Positions 32,990 through 41,594 are shown, counted from the stretch's first letter. The stretch: DNA of 48,069 nt from Sphingomonas sp. BK235 (GCF_004345855.1 NZ_SLXN01000016.1:1-48069), one strand, 5' to 3'. Translations and numbers: made by a program. The notes: generated by a model not told the origin, from the sequence alone.

Positions 32990-34201
32990 TCAGCGGCCGA
33001 GCGTGTGGCGGTTCTTGGCGTGGAACCGGCGGACATAGCCGATGAACGCCGCCTGGTAATTGACCGGGGTGCGCGCCGGATCGGCGTCGATCCAGCCGCG
33101 GAACTCCGCGTGGAGCGTCTGATAATCCCAGCCCGGGCATTCCTGCCGCAGCGTGGCGAGCGTCGCCTCGCTGATGTCGCCGAGCTGCGCGCGCCCGGCC
33201 AGGCCCGCCACGCTGCGCCGGACCAGCGCCGCGGCGTCGACCAGCGGCTCGGCCGGGGGCGAGGGGGTGGCGGCGGCCGGGGCGCGCGCGGCCGGGGGCG
33301 CGGGCGCGGGCGCGGGGATCGGCTCCCCTGCCCCGCCCTCGCCGGCGGACGCGCGCGCACTGGGCGCGGCGCGGCGGCGCATCCGCAGCAGCGGCTCGCG
33401 CCCCTTGCCGTCCTGCTCGATCGTCAGCGCATAGCCGGGCAATTCGTCGCGCTCGGCGATCTTGGCGATCTCGAACTTGAAGCGGCGGTAGACGCCCTCC
33501 GCCCCCGATTTCTCGAAGAGCGTCGGCAGCGCGATGGCGAAGCCGGGCTCGCCCGCGCCCCCGGCGTGCTTGCGCGCTACCTTGTACAGCCAGCGCTCGC
33601 GCCCGCCGGTGATGTCGAAATAGGCGCGGTCGATCGAGAGCACGCCGCCCGTCATCATCACCCCCTCCCAGAACCAATTGGAGAGTTCGAGCGTCATCCC
33701 GCGCGAGCGTTCGGTGCGCTCGTCGACCAATTGCGTCCAGCCGTCGAGCCAGCTGAACGTCGCCTCACGGCGGTTCTCGGCGCGGATATTGGTCTTGACC
33801 GTGGTCGCGACGAGGCGATCGAGTGCCTGGCCGAGCAGCTCATAGGCGCGCCCGGTCGGCTCGCGCCCGATCGCGCGGAGCAGGTCATAGGGCATGAGAT
33901 GGAGCGTGCGCGGCACGTCGTTGACCCCGCGGCGCGCCATGTCGGCGAGCACCGAGGCGCAGTAGATCAGGATATCGGCGTCCCAGATCGTCGCCATGCC
34001 ATAAGCGGGATTGGCCGAGACATTGACCCACAATTTGCCGTCGGGGGAGCGATAGTCGATCGGCTTGACCCGCTTCGACTTGGCGAGGCTGAAGAAGGGG
34101 CGCTCCATCATCTCGCGCTGATCGCGCAGCGGCAGATCGGCGAGATAGGGGAGGAACAGCTCGAACTGGTCGGTGGCCGGCTGGCGGCGCGCCTGGCTCA
34201 T
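32990..34201 (-). CDS. repA: RPA-type plasmid replication initiator
   Basis: 403 residues from the ATG at 34201. Longer starts are possible but would translate a parS-like palindrome. RPA family features: 'DQFELFLPYLADLPLRDQRE', 'MMERPFFSLAKSKR', 'YRSPDGKLWVNVSANPAYGM', 'ATIWDADILIYCASVLADMA' and 'GGRERWLYKVARKHAGG'. An Ala/Pro linker at about 280-320 separates this winged-helix core from a C-terminal domain ('QTLHAEFRGWIDADP'). It binds the iterons downstream and loads replication. This family is typical of alphaproteobacterial, particularly sphingomonad, plasmids and megaplasmids. Confidence 0.93.
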   Translation of the reverse strand: MSQARRQPATDQFELFLPYLADLPLRDQREMMERPFFSLAKSKRVKPIDYRSPDGKLWVNVSANPAYGMATIWDADILIYCASVLADMARRGVNDVPRTLHLMPYDLLRAIGREPTGRAYELLGQALDRLVATTVKTNIRAENRREATFSWLDGWTQLVDERTERSRGMTLELSNWFWEGVMMTGGVLSIDRAYFDITGGRERWLYKVARKHAGGAGEPGFAIALPTLFEKSGAEGVYRRFKFEIAKIAERDELPGYALTIEQDGKGREPLLRMRRRAAPSARASAGEGGAGEPIPAPAPAPPAARAPAAATPSPPAEPLVDAAALVRRSVAGLAGRAQLGDISEATLATLRQECPGWDYQTLHAEFRGWIDADPARTPVNYQAAFIGYVRRFHAKNRHTLGR

Positions 34202-34240
34202 GCGTCGGGCTCTCGGTTGGTCGGGAGGAGGGGGACAGTC

Positions 34241-34256
34241 GTTTCCCCGGGGAAAC
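34241..34256. other. parS-like palindrome 1 (GTTTCCCCGGGGAAAC)
   Basis: A perfect 16-base palindrome 40 bases before the repA start. It resembles the ParB-binding parS of other bacteria in its GTTTC..GAAAC arms, with CCCCGGGG in the centre. Its position suggests ParB could also affect repA transcription. Confidence 0.75.
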
Positions 34257-34411
34257 GCGGTATGGCGACGAGGTAGCGGCTGGTGGCGCGCCGGTGAAGG
34301 GACGCGATGTGGCGGTGGGCGCACACGTCCGGGGGCGCGCACGGTTGATCGGACGGGGGCCGGGGAAGGGGGGCGACGAAGCGATCACGCCACGCGGCTT
34401 CGGGTCGCAAG

Positions 34412-34427
34412 GTTTCCCCGGGGAAAT
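34412..34427. other. parS-like palindrome 2 (one mismatch)
   Basis: GTTTCCCCGGGGAAAT, one base from the perfect palindrome. It lies in the repA-parB intergenic region. Confidence 0.65.
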
Positions 34428-34538
34428 GTCGGCGGCGCAGCCTGGATTGCGCCGGAGCGGGCGGGCTCGGCCGCAGCCTGCACTTCAACAGCCACGAGCG
34501 CTCGGGGGCTTCGGCCGGTCGGCTAGAGAAAGAAGGAT

Positions 34539-34874
34539 GTTCACGCGGAGGCGCGGAGACGCGGAGGCGGTGTGGGGGGTGAGAGCGGGTGCTCAAGCCA
34601 TGGGCGTGCGGGGTTTGCCCGGGTGAGGCGGACCAGGAGTGGGCAGGGGCAGGGTGGCCGCGCGCGACTAAACGCGAAGCGGAAAACCGCAACATGGAGG
34701 TTGGGAAGCGGCGAAAGGGAAAACTGGCATCGCAAACGATGATGGGGCAGCGCGCCAAGTCATCATGTCCGGCGGATCGATCGATCGGGCAACGATGCCG
34801 ATCGCGAGGCTCTCGATGGCGGGCAAGAGCGTCGCGCAATTGCTGCCTCCGCGTCTCCGCGCCTTCGCGTGAAC
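34539..34874. mobile_element. MITE-like 336-base element with 30-base inverted termini
   Basis: The left end (34539-34568) and the right end (34845-34874) are inverted copies of each other, 29 of 30 bases matching; each carries GGCGCGGAGACGCGGAGGC or its complement. The inside has no convincing gene. It sits between parS-like sites 2 and 3. It may be a non-autonomous mobile repeat, or a centromere or stem structure of the replicon. No target-site duplication was identified. Confidence 0.55.
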
Positions 34875-34942
34875 CCAAATCGCACTCAGAGGCCGCGGAC
34901 GCGACGTCGGCGAGGTCGCGGTGCCGCGGCTCCTGTTCTCGA

Positions 34943-34958
34943 GTTTTCCCGGGGAAAC
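34943..34958. other. parS-like palindrome 3 (one mismatch)
   Basis: GTTTTCCCGGGGAAAC, one base off the consensus. Confidence 0.65.
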
Positions 34959-35137
34959 ATCGGCCGTGGCTACGACGAGCGTCGAGGTCCGTCGGCGCCG
35001 ATGACCGGCCCGGTCTCTGCTCGATACTGCCCAGCCCGCGCGCAGCCGTCATCTAACCGCCACCCGTTCGTGCGCGTACGTGCCGCATCGATCCGAGGGA
35101 GAGGGTGCCGATCGATCCTGTGGGGGAGGGGAGTTCA

Positions 35138-35153
35138 GTTTCCCCGGGGAAAC
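35138..35153. other. parS-like palindrome 4 (perfect)
   Basis: GTTTCCCCGGGGAAAC, identical to sites 1 and 5. Confidence 0.75.
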
Positions 35154-35233
35154 CCGACCGACGATCAGGCAGACGGCGAGCATATCCGAACCGACCGCCC
35201 GCGCCACCCTGCCACGCCCGCCCGCCGAGCGGT

Positions 35234-35249
35234 GTTTCCCCGGGGAAAC
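35234..35249. other. parS-like palindrome 5 (perfect)
   Basis: GTTTCCCCGGGGAAAC, 30 bases after the parB stop codon. Together the five sites span about 1 kb between parB and repA. Apart from these sites and the inverted-repeat element, 34202-35279 shows no convincing gene. Confidence 0.75.
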
Positions 35250-35279
35250 CGCTCCGCGACGCGCGGGCGCGCGGCGCGG

Positions 35280-36323
35280 TCACCGCTGCAGGCCTCGGCC
35301 CTCATCCTCCAGATGCGCCAGCGCCGCGCGCAGCGCCTCGGCGAGATCGTCCGCGCTCGCGCCCGAGCCGGCGTGGAGCCGCAGCGTCACGCCCTGGCGG
35401 CTGACCGACTGGATCGACAGCGCGGCGCGGCCATGCGGCGTGGTCCAGCGCCACAGCGGCGCCACGGGCGCGCCGGCGCGCGGCGCCTCCATCAACTGGC
35501 GGATCACCTCGGGCGCGGCCCAGCCCGCGGTCCCCGCCTCGCGCCGTCGCGCCTGCTCGGCCGCGAGCGCGCGCGCCTTGGCGAGGATCAGCGGCGCCGC
35601 GCGCGGGTCGTCGAGCGCCTGCGCCAGCGCATAGGCCGGCTTGAGCTGGACGTCGCCGGGCGAGGCGAAGGCCGACACCACCACCTCGGGCAGCGCCGCC
35701 ACCTTGAGCATCTTCGACAGCCAGCCCTTGGACAATTTGAGCCGCTCGGCCATGCGCGCCTGATGGTTGCCGTAATGCGTCGCCAGCGCCGCGCGGTAAT
35801 TGCGCGCGCGCTCGAGATCGGACACGTCGGCGCGCGCGCGATTCTCGAGATCGGCGAGGCGGAACGCGGCCTCGTCGTCGAGCTGCGCCACCTGCGCCAC
35901 GAACTGCATCTCGGGATAGCTGTGCGCGCGCAGCCACGACACCGACCAATGGCGCCGCGTGCCCGCGATCACCTCATAATCATGCGCGTCGTCGCCCTCG
36001 ACGCGTCGAACCACCGCCGGGACCTTCTGCCCGCCCTCGGCGACGATCGAGTCGATCAGCTCGCGACAATTCTCCTCGCTCAGATGCGCGTAGCTGCGCG
36101 CGTTGCCCGGCCAGACGCGCACCCGCGCCGGGTCGAGCAGCAATTGCGTGACCTGCCGCACCTCGCCGCTCGCCACGCGTGCCAGCGCCGACTCGCGCCC
36201 CAGCAACGTGGTCGCGCGCGCGCGCTCGGGCGCGGGCGTGCGCGGCGGGGCAGGGGCGGCGGGCGCCTCGGCCGCTTCTTCGGCGAGCAGCGCCGCCAGA
36301 TAGTCCGATTGCTTACGCGCCAT
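35280..36323 (-). CDS. parB: Chromosome/plasmid partition protein ParB
   Basis: 347 residues from ATG 36323, with GGAGGTGA just upstream; a GTG three bases earlier is too close to it. The ParB N-terminal domain has 'WPGNARSYAHLSEENCRELI', 'EVIAGTRRHWSVSWL' (the CTP-binding GxRR region, near 121) and 'LADLENRARADVSDLERARN' (160-180). The HTH 'QARMAERLKLSKGWLSKMLK' follows near 188. The C-terminal part would dimerise. It binds the parS-like palindromes found between it and repA and works with ParA to segregate the replicon. Confidence 0.95.
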   Translation of the reverse strand: MARKQSDYLAALLAEEAAEAPAAPAPPRTPAPERARATTLLGRESALARVASGEVRQVTQLLLDPARVRVWPGNARSYAHLSEENCRELIDSIVAEGGQKVPAVVRRVEGDDAHDYEVIAGTRRHWSVSWLRAHSYPEMQFVAQVAQLDDEAAFRLADLENRARADVSDLERARNYRAALATHYGNHQARMAERLKLSKGWLSKMLKVAALPEVVVSAFASPGDVQLKPAYALAQALDDPRAAPLILAKARALAAEQARRREAGTAGWAAPEVIRQLMEAPRAGAPVAPLWRWTTPHGRAALSIQSVSRQGVTLRLHAGSGASADDLAEALRAALAHLEDEGRGLQR

Positions 36324-36382
36324 CACTCACCTCCCGCCCGGAACGTAGCGGGAACCACGCCATGTAGGACAGCCCCTCCGCA

Positions 36383-37582
36383 TCAGGCCGCGGCATGGAT
36401 CACCGCCTCCTCGCTCGCCGGCGCGACGCGGCCCCAGCCCTGGCGGACGAGCTGTTCGACCTGTTGCATCGCCTCGTCGAGATTGGCGCGGCAGCGTTTG
36501 TGCGTGCGCGGCGTGCCGATCGGCTTGTCGAGCTCGTAGATCGTCATCATCCGCATCGCGGCATGGCTGATCTCGGCCGAATCGAGGATCGACACGGGCA
36601 GCAGCGCCGGGCCGAAGCTCTGTTCCATGATCGCGCGCACCATCGCGTGGCTGGGGTCGTTGGCGTCGAACTTGGAGCAGATCAGCCGGACGAACTGATA
36701 GTCGATCGCGATCCCGGCCCCCATCAATTGGTGGAGCACCTGGTCCATCATCGACAGGAACTGGACGGTGGAGCAGAAATCGGGCGTGGTGGCGGCGAGC
36801 GGCACCAGCAGCGCATTGGCCGCCTGCATCACCGCGAGGCTGATCGTTCCCAATGCGGGGGGCGGGTCGAGCAGCACCACGTCATAGTCGCGCGCCAGCT
36901 CGGCCAGACCGTTCTTCAGCTTGCGGAAGCGCGCCGCGAGCACCGAGCCGCCGTCGCTGCCCGCCGCGGCGAGCTCATATTCCACGTCGAACAGCTCGAG
37001 GTTGGAGGCGATCAGGTCGACATTGGGCCAGGGCGTCTGCTTGACCGCATAGGACAGGTCGGCCTGGGTCGGCTCGATCGACAGATAGGGGTAGAGCGTC
37101 TCCTCGCGGGTGACGTTGAAATGCGGGTTGAAGCCGAACAGCGTCGTGGTGGTCGCCTGGCTGTCGCAATCGACCACCAGCACGCGATAGCCCTGTACCG
37201 CGAGATAATGCGCCAGATGCGTCGTGACGGTCGACTTGCCGACGCCGCCCTTGAAGTTCTGCACCGCGATGATCGCGGGCACGTCGAGCGGCGCGCGCGC
37301 GGGCGAGGCGCCCAGCACCGCGCGCATGTGGAGCAGCTCGGGGATGGTATAGCCCAGCCGCCGCCCGGTCTCGGACGCGGGGGCGGCGGGGAGGCGCCCG
37401 TCCTCCTCGGCCATGCGGATGCGGTTGGTCGAGCAGCCGAGCAGCTGCGCCGCCTCGGCGATGCCGAGCCGCACGTTGAGACCCTTGCGGCTTTCGGGCA
37501 GGAAGGCCTTGCGGCGCAGCCGCTCGATCATCCGCTCGCCCGCACCGGCCAGATCACCGATCTGATTGACGACCGTGTTCAC
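36383..37582 (-). CDS. parA: Partition ATPase ParA (type Ia, with N-terminal HTH)
   Basis: 399 residues. The N-terminal DNA-binding part has 'LGIAEAAQLLGCSTNRIRMA', a MerR-like helix-turn-helix near 39-58, absent from chromosomal ParA, which is shorter. The deviant Walker A is 'QNFKGGVGKSTVTTHLA' (111-118), followed by 'VLVVDCDSQATTTTLFGF' and 'DYDVVLLDPPPALGTISLAV'. It moves the ParB-parS complex along the nucleoid and probably represses its own promoter through the HTH. It is followed 59 bases later by parB on the same strand. Confidence 0.95.
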   Translation of the reverse strand: MNTVVNQIGDLAGAGERMIERLRRKAFLPESRKGLNVRLGIAEAAQLLGCSTNRIRMAEEDGRLPAAPASETGRRLGYTIPELLHMRAVLGASPARAPLDVPAIIAVQNFKGGVGKSTVTTHLAHYLAVQGYRVLVVDCDSQATTTTLFGFNPHFNVTREETLYPYLSIEPTQADLSYAVKQTPWPNVDLIASNLELFDVEYELAAAGSDGGSVLAARFRKLKNGLAELARDYDVVLLDPPPALGTISLAVMQAANALLVPLAATTPDFCSTVQFLSMMDQVLHQLMGAGIAIDYQFVRLICSKFDANDPSHAMVRAIMEQSFGPALLPVSILDSAEISHAAMRMMTIYELDKPIGTPRTHKRCRANLDEAMQQVEQLVRQGWGRVAPASEEAVIHAAA

Positions 37583-37640
37583 ACTACCTCGCCTGAAGCT
37601 GTTTACGGGTCAGGCTAGCGGTTTGGCTTCAATCGGGCAA

Positions 37641-37690
37641 GTCACGCGGTGATTGCGTCACGTCGCTGGCCGGCGAGGCCTAAGTGACGC
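37641..37690. promoter_or_regulatory. Candidate parA operator (three GTCACGC boxes)
   Basis: GTCACGC at 37641-37647, its complement GCGTCAC at 37655-37661 and GTGACGC at 37684-37690 lie upstream of parA and of the divergent oxidoreductase. Type Ia ParA proteins bind repeats beside their own promoter, so this is a plausible target. Assignment is by position only. Confidence 0.3.
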
Positions 37691-37829
37691 GGCTCACATG
37701 GCTTTGCTCGACCGGCGCGCGATCCGGGTCAGCGTGCGTGCGGCAAGATGAGACGGCACACACAAGCCCCGCGTTGACGCCCGTCGCCGCGCGTCCCATG
37801 TCAGTTGTGATCAGCAACGGAGTTTTCGC

Positions 37830-38942
37830 ATGGGCGCCGCCGACATCCTCTTCCGTCCCTTTCAGGTGAAGTCGCTGGCGCTCGCCAACCGTATCGTCAT
37901 GGCACCGATGACGCGCACGTTCGCGCCCGAGGGCGTGCCCGGTCAGGCCAACGCCGATTATTACCGCCGCCGCGCCGCCGGCGGGGTCGGGCTGATCCTG
38001 TCGGAGGGCACGGTGGTGGACCGGCCCGCGTCGCGCAACGAGCCCGCCATCCCCTTCTTCCACGGCGAGGCCGCGCTGGCGGGCTGGGCGCAGGTGATCG
38101 CCGCGGTCCACCAGGCCGGCGGGCGGATGGGGCCGCAGCTGTGGCATACCGGCTCGACCAAGGGGACCAGCGGCTGGGAGCCGGCGGCGCCGGTCGAGAG
38201 CCCGTCGGGGCTGCTCGCGCCCGATCGCCCGCGCGGCGCGGCGATGAGCGAGGAGGATATCGCCGACACCGTCGCCGCCTTCGCGCGCGCCGCGGCGGAC
38301 GCGCGCCGGCTCGGCTTCGACACGGTCGAGATCCACGGCGCGCACGGCTATCTGATCGACCAGTTCTTCTGGGCGGGGACCAACCGGCGCGACGATCGCT
38401 ACGGCGGCGCCAGCCTGCGCGAGCGCGCGCGGCTCGCGGGCGAGGTGGTGGCGGCGATCCGCGCCGCGGTCGGCCCCGATTATCCGATCATCCTGCGCGT
38501 CAGCCAGTGGAAGCAGCAGGACTTCGCCGCGCGGCTGGCGCCCACGCCCGCGGAGATGGCCGACTGGCTCCAGCCGCTGGTCGATGCCGGGGTCGACGTG
38601 CTCCATTGTTCGCAGCGGCGCTTCTGGGAGCCCGAATTCCCCGAGCAGGACGGCGCGGACGGCCTCAATTTCGCCGGCTGGGCCAAGAAACTGACCGGCG
38701 CGGCGACGATCAGCGTCGGCTCGGTCGGGCTGTCGGGCGAGTTCATCGCGGCGTTCGGCGGCGAGACCTCGCGTCCCGAGGGGCTCGAGCGGCTGATCGA
38801 GCGGATGGAGCGCGACGAGTTCGACCTGATCGCGGTGGGGCGCGCGCTGATCAGCGACCCCGATTGGGTCGCCAAGGTGCGCGCGGGCGACAGCGACGGG
38901 CTCAAGGACTTCGACGCGAGCGCGCTGCGCGAGCTGGTGTGA
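37830..38942 (+). CDS. NADH:flavin oxidoreductase, Old Yellow Enzyme family
   Basis: 370 residues with an ACGGAG site 9 bases before the ATG. TIM-barrel OYE signatures: 'LANRIVMAPMTRTFA', 'AAGGVGLILSEGTVV', 'GPQLWHTGS', and 'VEIHGAHGYLIDQFFW' with the substrate-binding His and the catalytic Tyr region, then 'SVGLSGEF' and 'FDLIAVGRALISDPDWVAKV' for FMN phosphate binding. It reduces activated alkenes with NAD(P)H. It is divergent from parA and has no obvious operon partner; no regulator is adjacent. Confidence 0.94.
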   Translation: MGAADILFRPFQVKSLALANRIVMAPMTRTFAPEGVPGQANADYYRRRAAGGVGLILSEGTVVDRPASRNEPAIPFFHGEAALAGWAQVIAAVHQAGGRMGPQLWHTGSTKGTSGWEPAAPVESPSGLLAPDRPRGAAMSEEDIADTVAAFARAAADARRLGFDTVEIHGAHGYLIDQFFWAGTNRRDDRYGGASLRERARLAGEVVAAIRAAVGPDYPIILRVSQWKQQDFAARLAPTPAEMADWLQPLVDAGVDVLHCSQRRFWEPEFPEQDGADGLNFAGWAKKLTGAATISVGSVGLSGEFIAAFGGETSRPEGLERLIERMERDEFDLIAVGRALISDPDWVAKVRAGDSDGLKDFDASALRELV

Positions 38943-39134
38943 GGTGAGGGGGCGGCACGACCGCGTGCCGCCCGCCGCTCCCCGGAGGCGGTCAGCCGGT
39001 GCGTGGATCCCGCCACCGCGCTGGTCGAGCCGCTGCCGCCGGTCACGCCCGGGCAGCCGCACACCCCGTGAGACCCGCGCGCGGGGCGATGCGCCGCGCG
39101 CCGCGTTATGCGCGGGTGAGTCGGAGACACGCGC

Positions 39135-39323
39135 ATGTTCATGGACTTCCGCGAGCCGGTGCCGCCCCCGCGCCGGGAAGCGCCGCGGCCGCGCCCGCGC
39201 CTGTCAGCGCGGCAGGAGCGGTGGCTCGGCCGGCTGGTGCTCGTCAACCTGCTGCTGCTGCTGCTGGCGCCGATCGCCGGCGGGTCGGTGATCGAGGCGG
39301 CGGTCGCGCTGCTGCGCGGCTGA
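39135..39323 (+). CDS. Small single-span membrane protein
   Basis: 62 residues with GGAG 8 bases before the ATG. A Pro/Arg-rich N-terminus ('PVPPPRREAPRPRPRLSARQ') is followed by one hydrophobic helix, 'LGRLVLVNLLLLLLAPIAGG', so the N-terminus probably faces the cytoplasm. Its last 120 bases overlap, on the other strand, the 3' end of the PAS chemoreceptor gene. No family is recognised. If the receptor really ends earlier, this gene stands clear of it. Confidence 0.6.
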   Translation: MFMDFREPVPPPRREAPRPRPRLSARQERWLGRLVLVNLLLLLLAPIAGGSVIEAAVALLRG

Positions 39324-40691
39324 GCGCGCCCCGGCGTCGATCGGCCGCAGTTCGCGCGGCGCGGCGCGCGCGGCCGCGACCGCCCGCGATGCCGATGCCG
39401 CGCGCGGCGCCTCGAAGCGGAAGCGGTCGACCGCCGCGCCCAGCTCGCCCGCGCGCTCGGCGAGCAGCCGCGTCGCCGCGTTGGTCTGCTGCGCGGTGGC
39501 CGCATTCTCCTGCGTCATCCGGCTCATCTCGCCGATCGCGGTGTTGACCTGCGCCGCGCCATCGGCCTGCTGCCGCGCCGCGCGCGCGACGCGGGCGACG
39601 ATCGCGCGCACCTCGTCGACGCGCGCGATCACGTCGCGCAGCGCGCCGTCGGTCTCCGCCACCAGCGCGACCCCGGCGTCGACCTGCGCCCCGGCCGCGC
39701 CGACGCGCTGCTTGACGTCGCGCGCCGCCTCGGCGGAGCGCTGCGCCAGCGCGCGCACCTCCTGTGCCACCACCGCGAAGCCGCGCCCCGCCTCGCCCGC
39801 GCGCGCCGCCTCGACCCCGGCGTTGAGCGCGAGCAGGTTGGTCTGGAACGCTATCCCGTCGATCAACGCGATGATCTCGCCGATCTCGTGGCTCGAATGC
39901 TCGATCGCGCGCATCGCCGCGATGGCGCGCTGCGCGAGCGCGCCCGCGCCGATCGTGCCGTCGCGCGCCGCCGCGGTGAGGCGATCGGCCTGTTCGCCGT
40001 CGCCCGCGGTGTCGGCGACGCTGCGGGTGAGCTGCTCGAGCGCGGCGGCGCTCTGCTCGAGCGCGGCGGCCTGGCGCTCGGTCCGCTCCGCCAGCGCCTC
40101 GGCCGCGGTGCCGATCGCGCCGACGTCGTCGCCCATCGCGCGCGTGCTCACCGCCACCGCGCCGATGATCGTGCGTAGCTCGGCGAGCACGGAATTGAAC
40201 GCGGCGCGCAGCGGCTCGTAGCGCTCCGACAAGGGGGTGTCGATCACATGCGCGAGATCGCCCTCCGACAGCGCACCCAGCCCGCCCTTGATCGCATTGA
40301 CCATGTCGGCGATGTCGCTGGTATCGGTGAAGGTGACGACGAAGGCGGGGCGCCCGTGCCAGGTCACCGCGAAGACCATCACCACCGCGGGAAACAACGA
40401 CCCGTCGCGCCGCTTGAAATACCATTGGAAGCGATGGTGTCCGCCGCGTCGCGCCGCCTCGATGTAGCGGCCGAGCAGCTCGAGGCTCACCGCGCCGCCG
40501 GGTTGGCGCGCGGGCGAGGTGTCGCCCGAGGGCCGGCCGATAAAGGCCTCGCGCGATCGCCCGAAGGCGGCGAGCGTGGCCGGGTTGCACCCGACATAGA
40601 CGCCGTCCTGAACCATATAGATCGCTTCGGGGCAGGCATCGAAGAACAGGTCGCCGATCGTCGCGTCACGCTGGAAGGCCCAGAGCCTCAA
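39204..40691 (-). CDS. Soluble PAS-domain methyl-accepting chemotaxis protein
   Basis: 495 residues from a TTG start with GGGAGAG about 7 bases upstream; there is no in-frame ATG nearby. A PAS domain (about 10-120: 'FFDACPEAIYMVQDGVYVGC', 'FQWYFKRRDGSLFPAVVM') is followed by a HAMP-like stretch ('LGALSEGDLAHVIDTPL') and the signalling domain with tip 'IAFQTNLLALNAGVEAARAG' near 280-300. No membrane helix is present, so it senses something inside the cell. The last 40 residues are low-complexity (RQQQQQ) and antisense to the small membrane gene, which suggests a lost or shifted stop codon. It could join the array of the 6.4-17.8 kb cluster. Confidence 0.9.
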   Translation of the reverse strand: MRLWAFQRDATIGDLFFDACPEAIYMVQDGVYVGCNPATLAAFGRSREAFIGRPSGDTSPARQPGGAVSLELLGRYIEAARRGGHHRFQWYFKRRDGSLFPAVVMVFAVTWHGRPAFVVTFTDTSDIADMVNAIKGGLGALSEGDLAHVIDTPLSERYEPLRAAFNSVLAELRTIIGAVAVSTRAMGDDVGAIGTAAEALAERTERQAAALEQSAAALEQLTRSVADTAGDGEQADRLTAAARDGTIGAGALAQRAIAAMRAIEHSSHEIGEIIALIDGIAFQTNLLALNAGVEAARAGEAGRGFAVVAQEVRALAQRSAEAARDVKQRVGAAGAQVDAGVALVAETDGALRDVIARVDEVRAIVARVARAARQQADGAAQVNTAIGEMSRMTQENAATAQQTNAATRLLAERAGELGAAVDRFRFEAPRAASASRAVAAARAAPRELRPIDAGARSAAQQRDRRLDHRPAGDRRQQQQQQVDEHQPAEPPLLPR

Positions 40692-40847
40692 TCCATCTCT
40701 CCCGCGCGCGCCACGCGCGCTTTCCCTCTATAGCGGGGCGCGGGCGGCGGAGCGGAATCGAGGTGGCGTAAGCGGCCCATTATGATGTCGTGCGAGCCAT
40801 AGGCAATAGCGCTTGACCCCGCTGCGGCGGAATGATCGAACCGCGGC

Positions 40848-41570
40848 GTGACCCAACCTCCCGACCCGCATCGCCCGGACTCCGCCGGCCCCGACGCTCA
40901 CCCTGCCGCCCGCCCCGGCGAGGGCGCCGGCACCCGCGCGGAGCGGCGCGCCGACGAGGCCGCGGCGATCCGGCGGCGCTGGATCACGCTGGGCGAGTTG
41001 CTCGCGCTGGCGGCGGTGGTGATCTCGGCGCTGACCTTGTGGAGCAACTGGAGCGACCGCCAGGACAGCCGCGCCGACCAGGCCGCGACCGCGCGCCGCG
41101 CCTCGGCGCGCGCGGCGACGCTGGTGCTGGTCGCGGGCGCGGGGGAGGGGGAGCGGCTCGCGCTCCACCCTGCGGCGAGCGACCAGACCGTGCAGCGCCA
41201 GTCGGTGCGCTTCCCCGCCGCGCTCGGGCTCGCCCCGGTCGCGACCACGGGCGAGCCGCGGATCGAGGCGGACTGGTTCGCGCAGGCGCTGCAGAAGGCG
41301 CGCGCACGGATCGACCTGCCCGACGACAGCCGCGGCGACGAGCAGCTGCCGCTGCTGATCGAGACGCGCTTCCTCGCGGACGGCGCCGAGCACGTCGATC
41401 TCGCGCTCTACGACCTCGGCTATACGATCGAGGGCCGGCTGTTGCGCGGGCACCGGCTGACGCTGCGCGGCCTGTCGCTGGTGCGACGCGTGGCGCCCGC
41501 GAGCGGCGCGGCGGCGCTCGACGCGCGCTGGGCGCGTCTGTTCGCCCGGCCAGCGGCGACGCGCGACTGA
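40848..41570 (+). CDS. Hypothetical protein with one membrane helix
   Basis: 240 residues from GTG 40848. A charged, Pro/Ala-rich N-terminus of about 43 residues is followed by one hydrophobic helix ('ITLGELLALAAVVISALTLW') and a soluble domain with 'SVRFPAALGLAPVATTGEPR', 'LPLLIETRFLADGAEHVDLA' and 'YDLGYTIEGRLLRGHRLTLR', which looks beta-rich. No known family is recognised. The topology suggests the domain lies in the periplasm. Convergent with the following gene. Confidence 0.75.
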   Translation: MTQPPDPHRPDSAGPDAHPAARPGEGAGTRAERRADEAAAIRRRWITLGELLALAAVVISALTLWSNWSDRQDSRADQAATARRASARAATLVLVAGAGEGERLALHPAASDQTVQRQSVRFPAALGLAPVATTGEPRIEADWFAQALQKARARIDLPDDSRGDEQLPLLIETRFLADGAEHVDLALYDLGYTIEGRLLRGHRLTLRGLSLVRRVAPASGAAALDARWARLFARPAATRD

Positions 41571-41594
41571 GCCTGCCGCCGCGCCGCGCGGGCC

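Noticed and set aside
34241..35249. Palindromes as a CRISPR array
   Set aside because: Spacing is irregular, repeats are short perfect palindromes, and no cas gene is present.
34202..35279. Small genes between repA and parB
   Set aside because: Frames are Arg-rich and cross the palindromes and the inverted-repeat element; none has a ribosome site with protein-like composition.
36395..37618. 407-residue frame opposite parA
   Set aside because: Antisense shadow; parA has complete ATPase motifs.
37680..39062. 460-residue frame opposite the Old Yellow Enzyme gene
   Set aside because: No motifs, Arg-rich; shadow of a clear enzyme gene.
38999..39071. Short peptide end (VDPATALVEPLPPVTPGQPHTP, stop) before the small membrane gene
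   Set aside because: It looks a little like a real protein end but has no start signal or family; too short to call.
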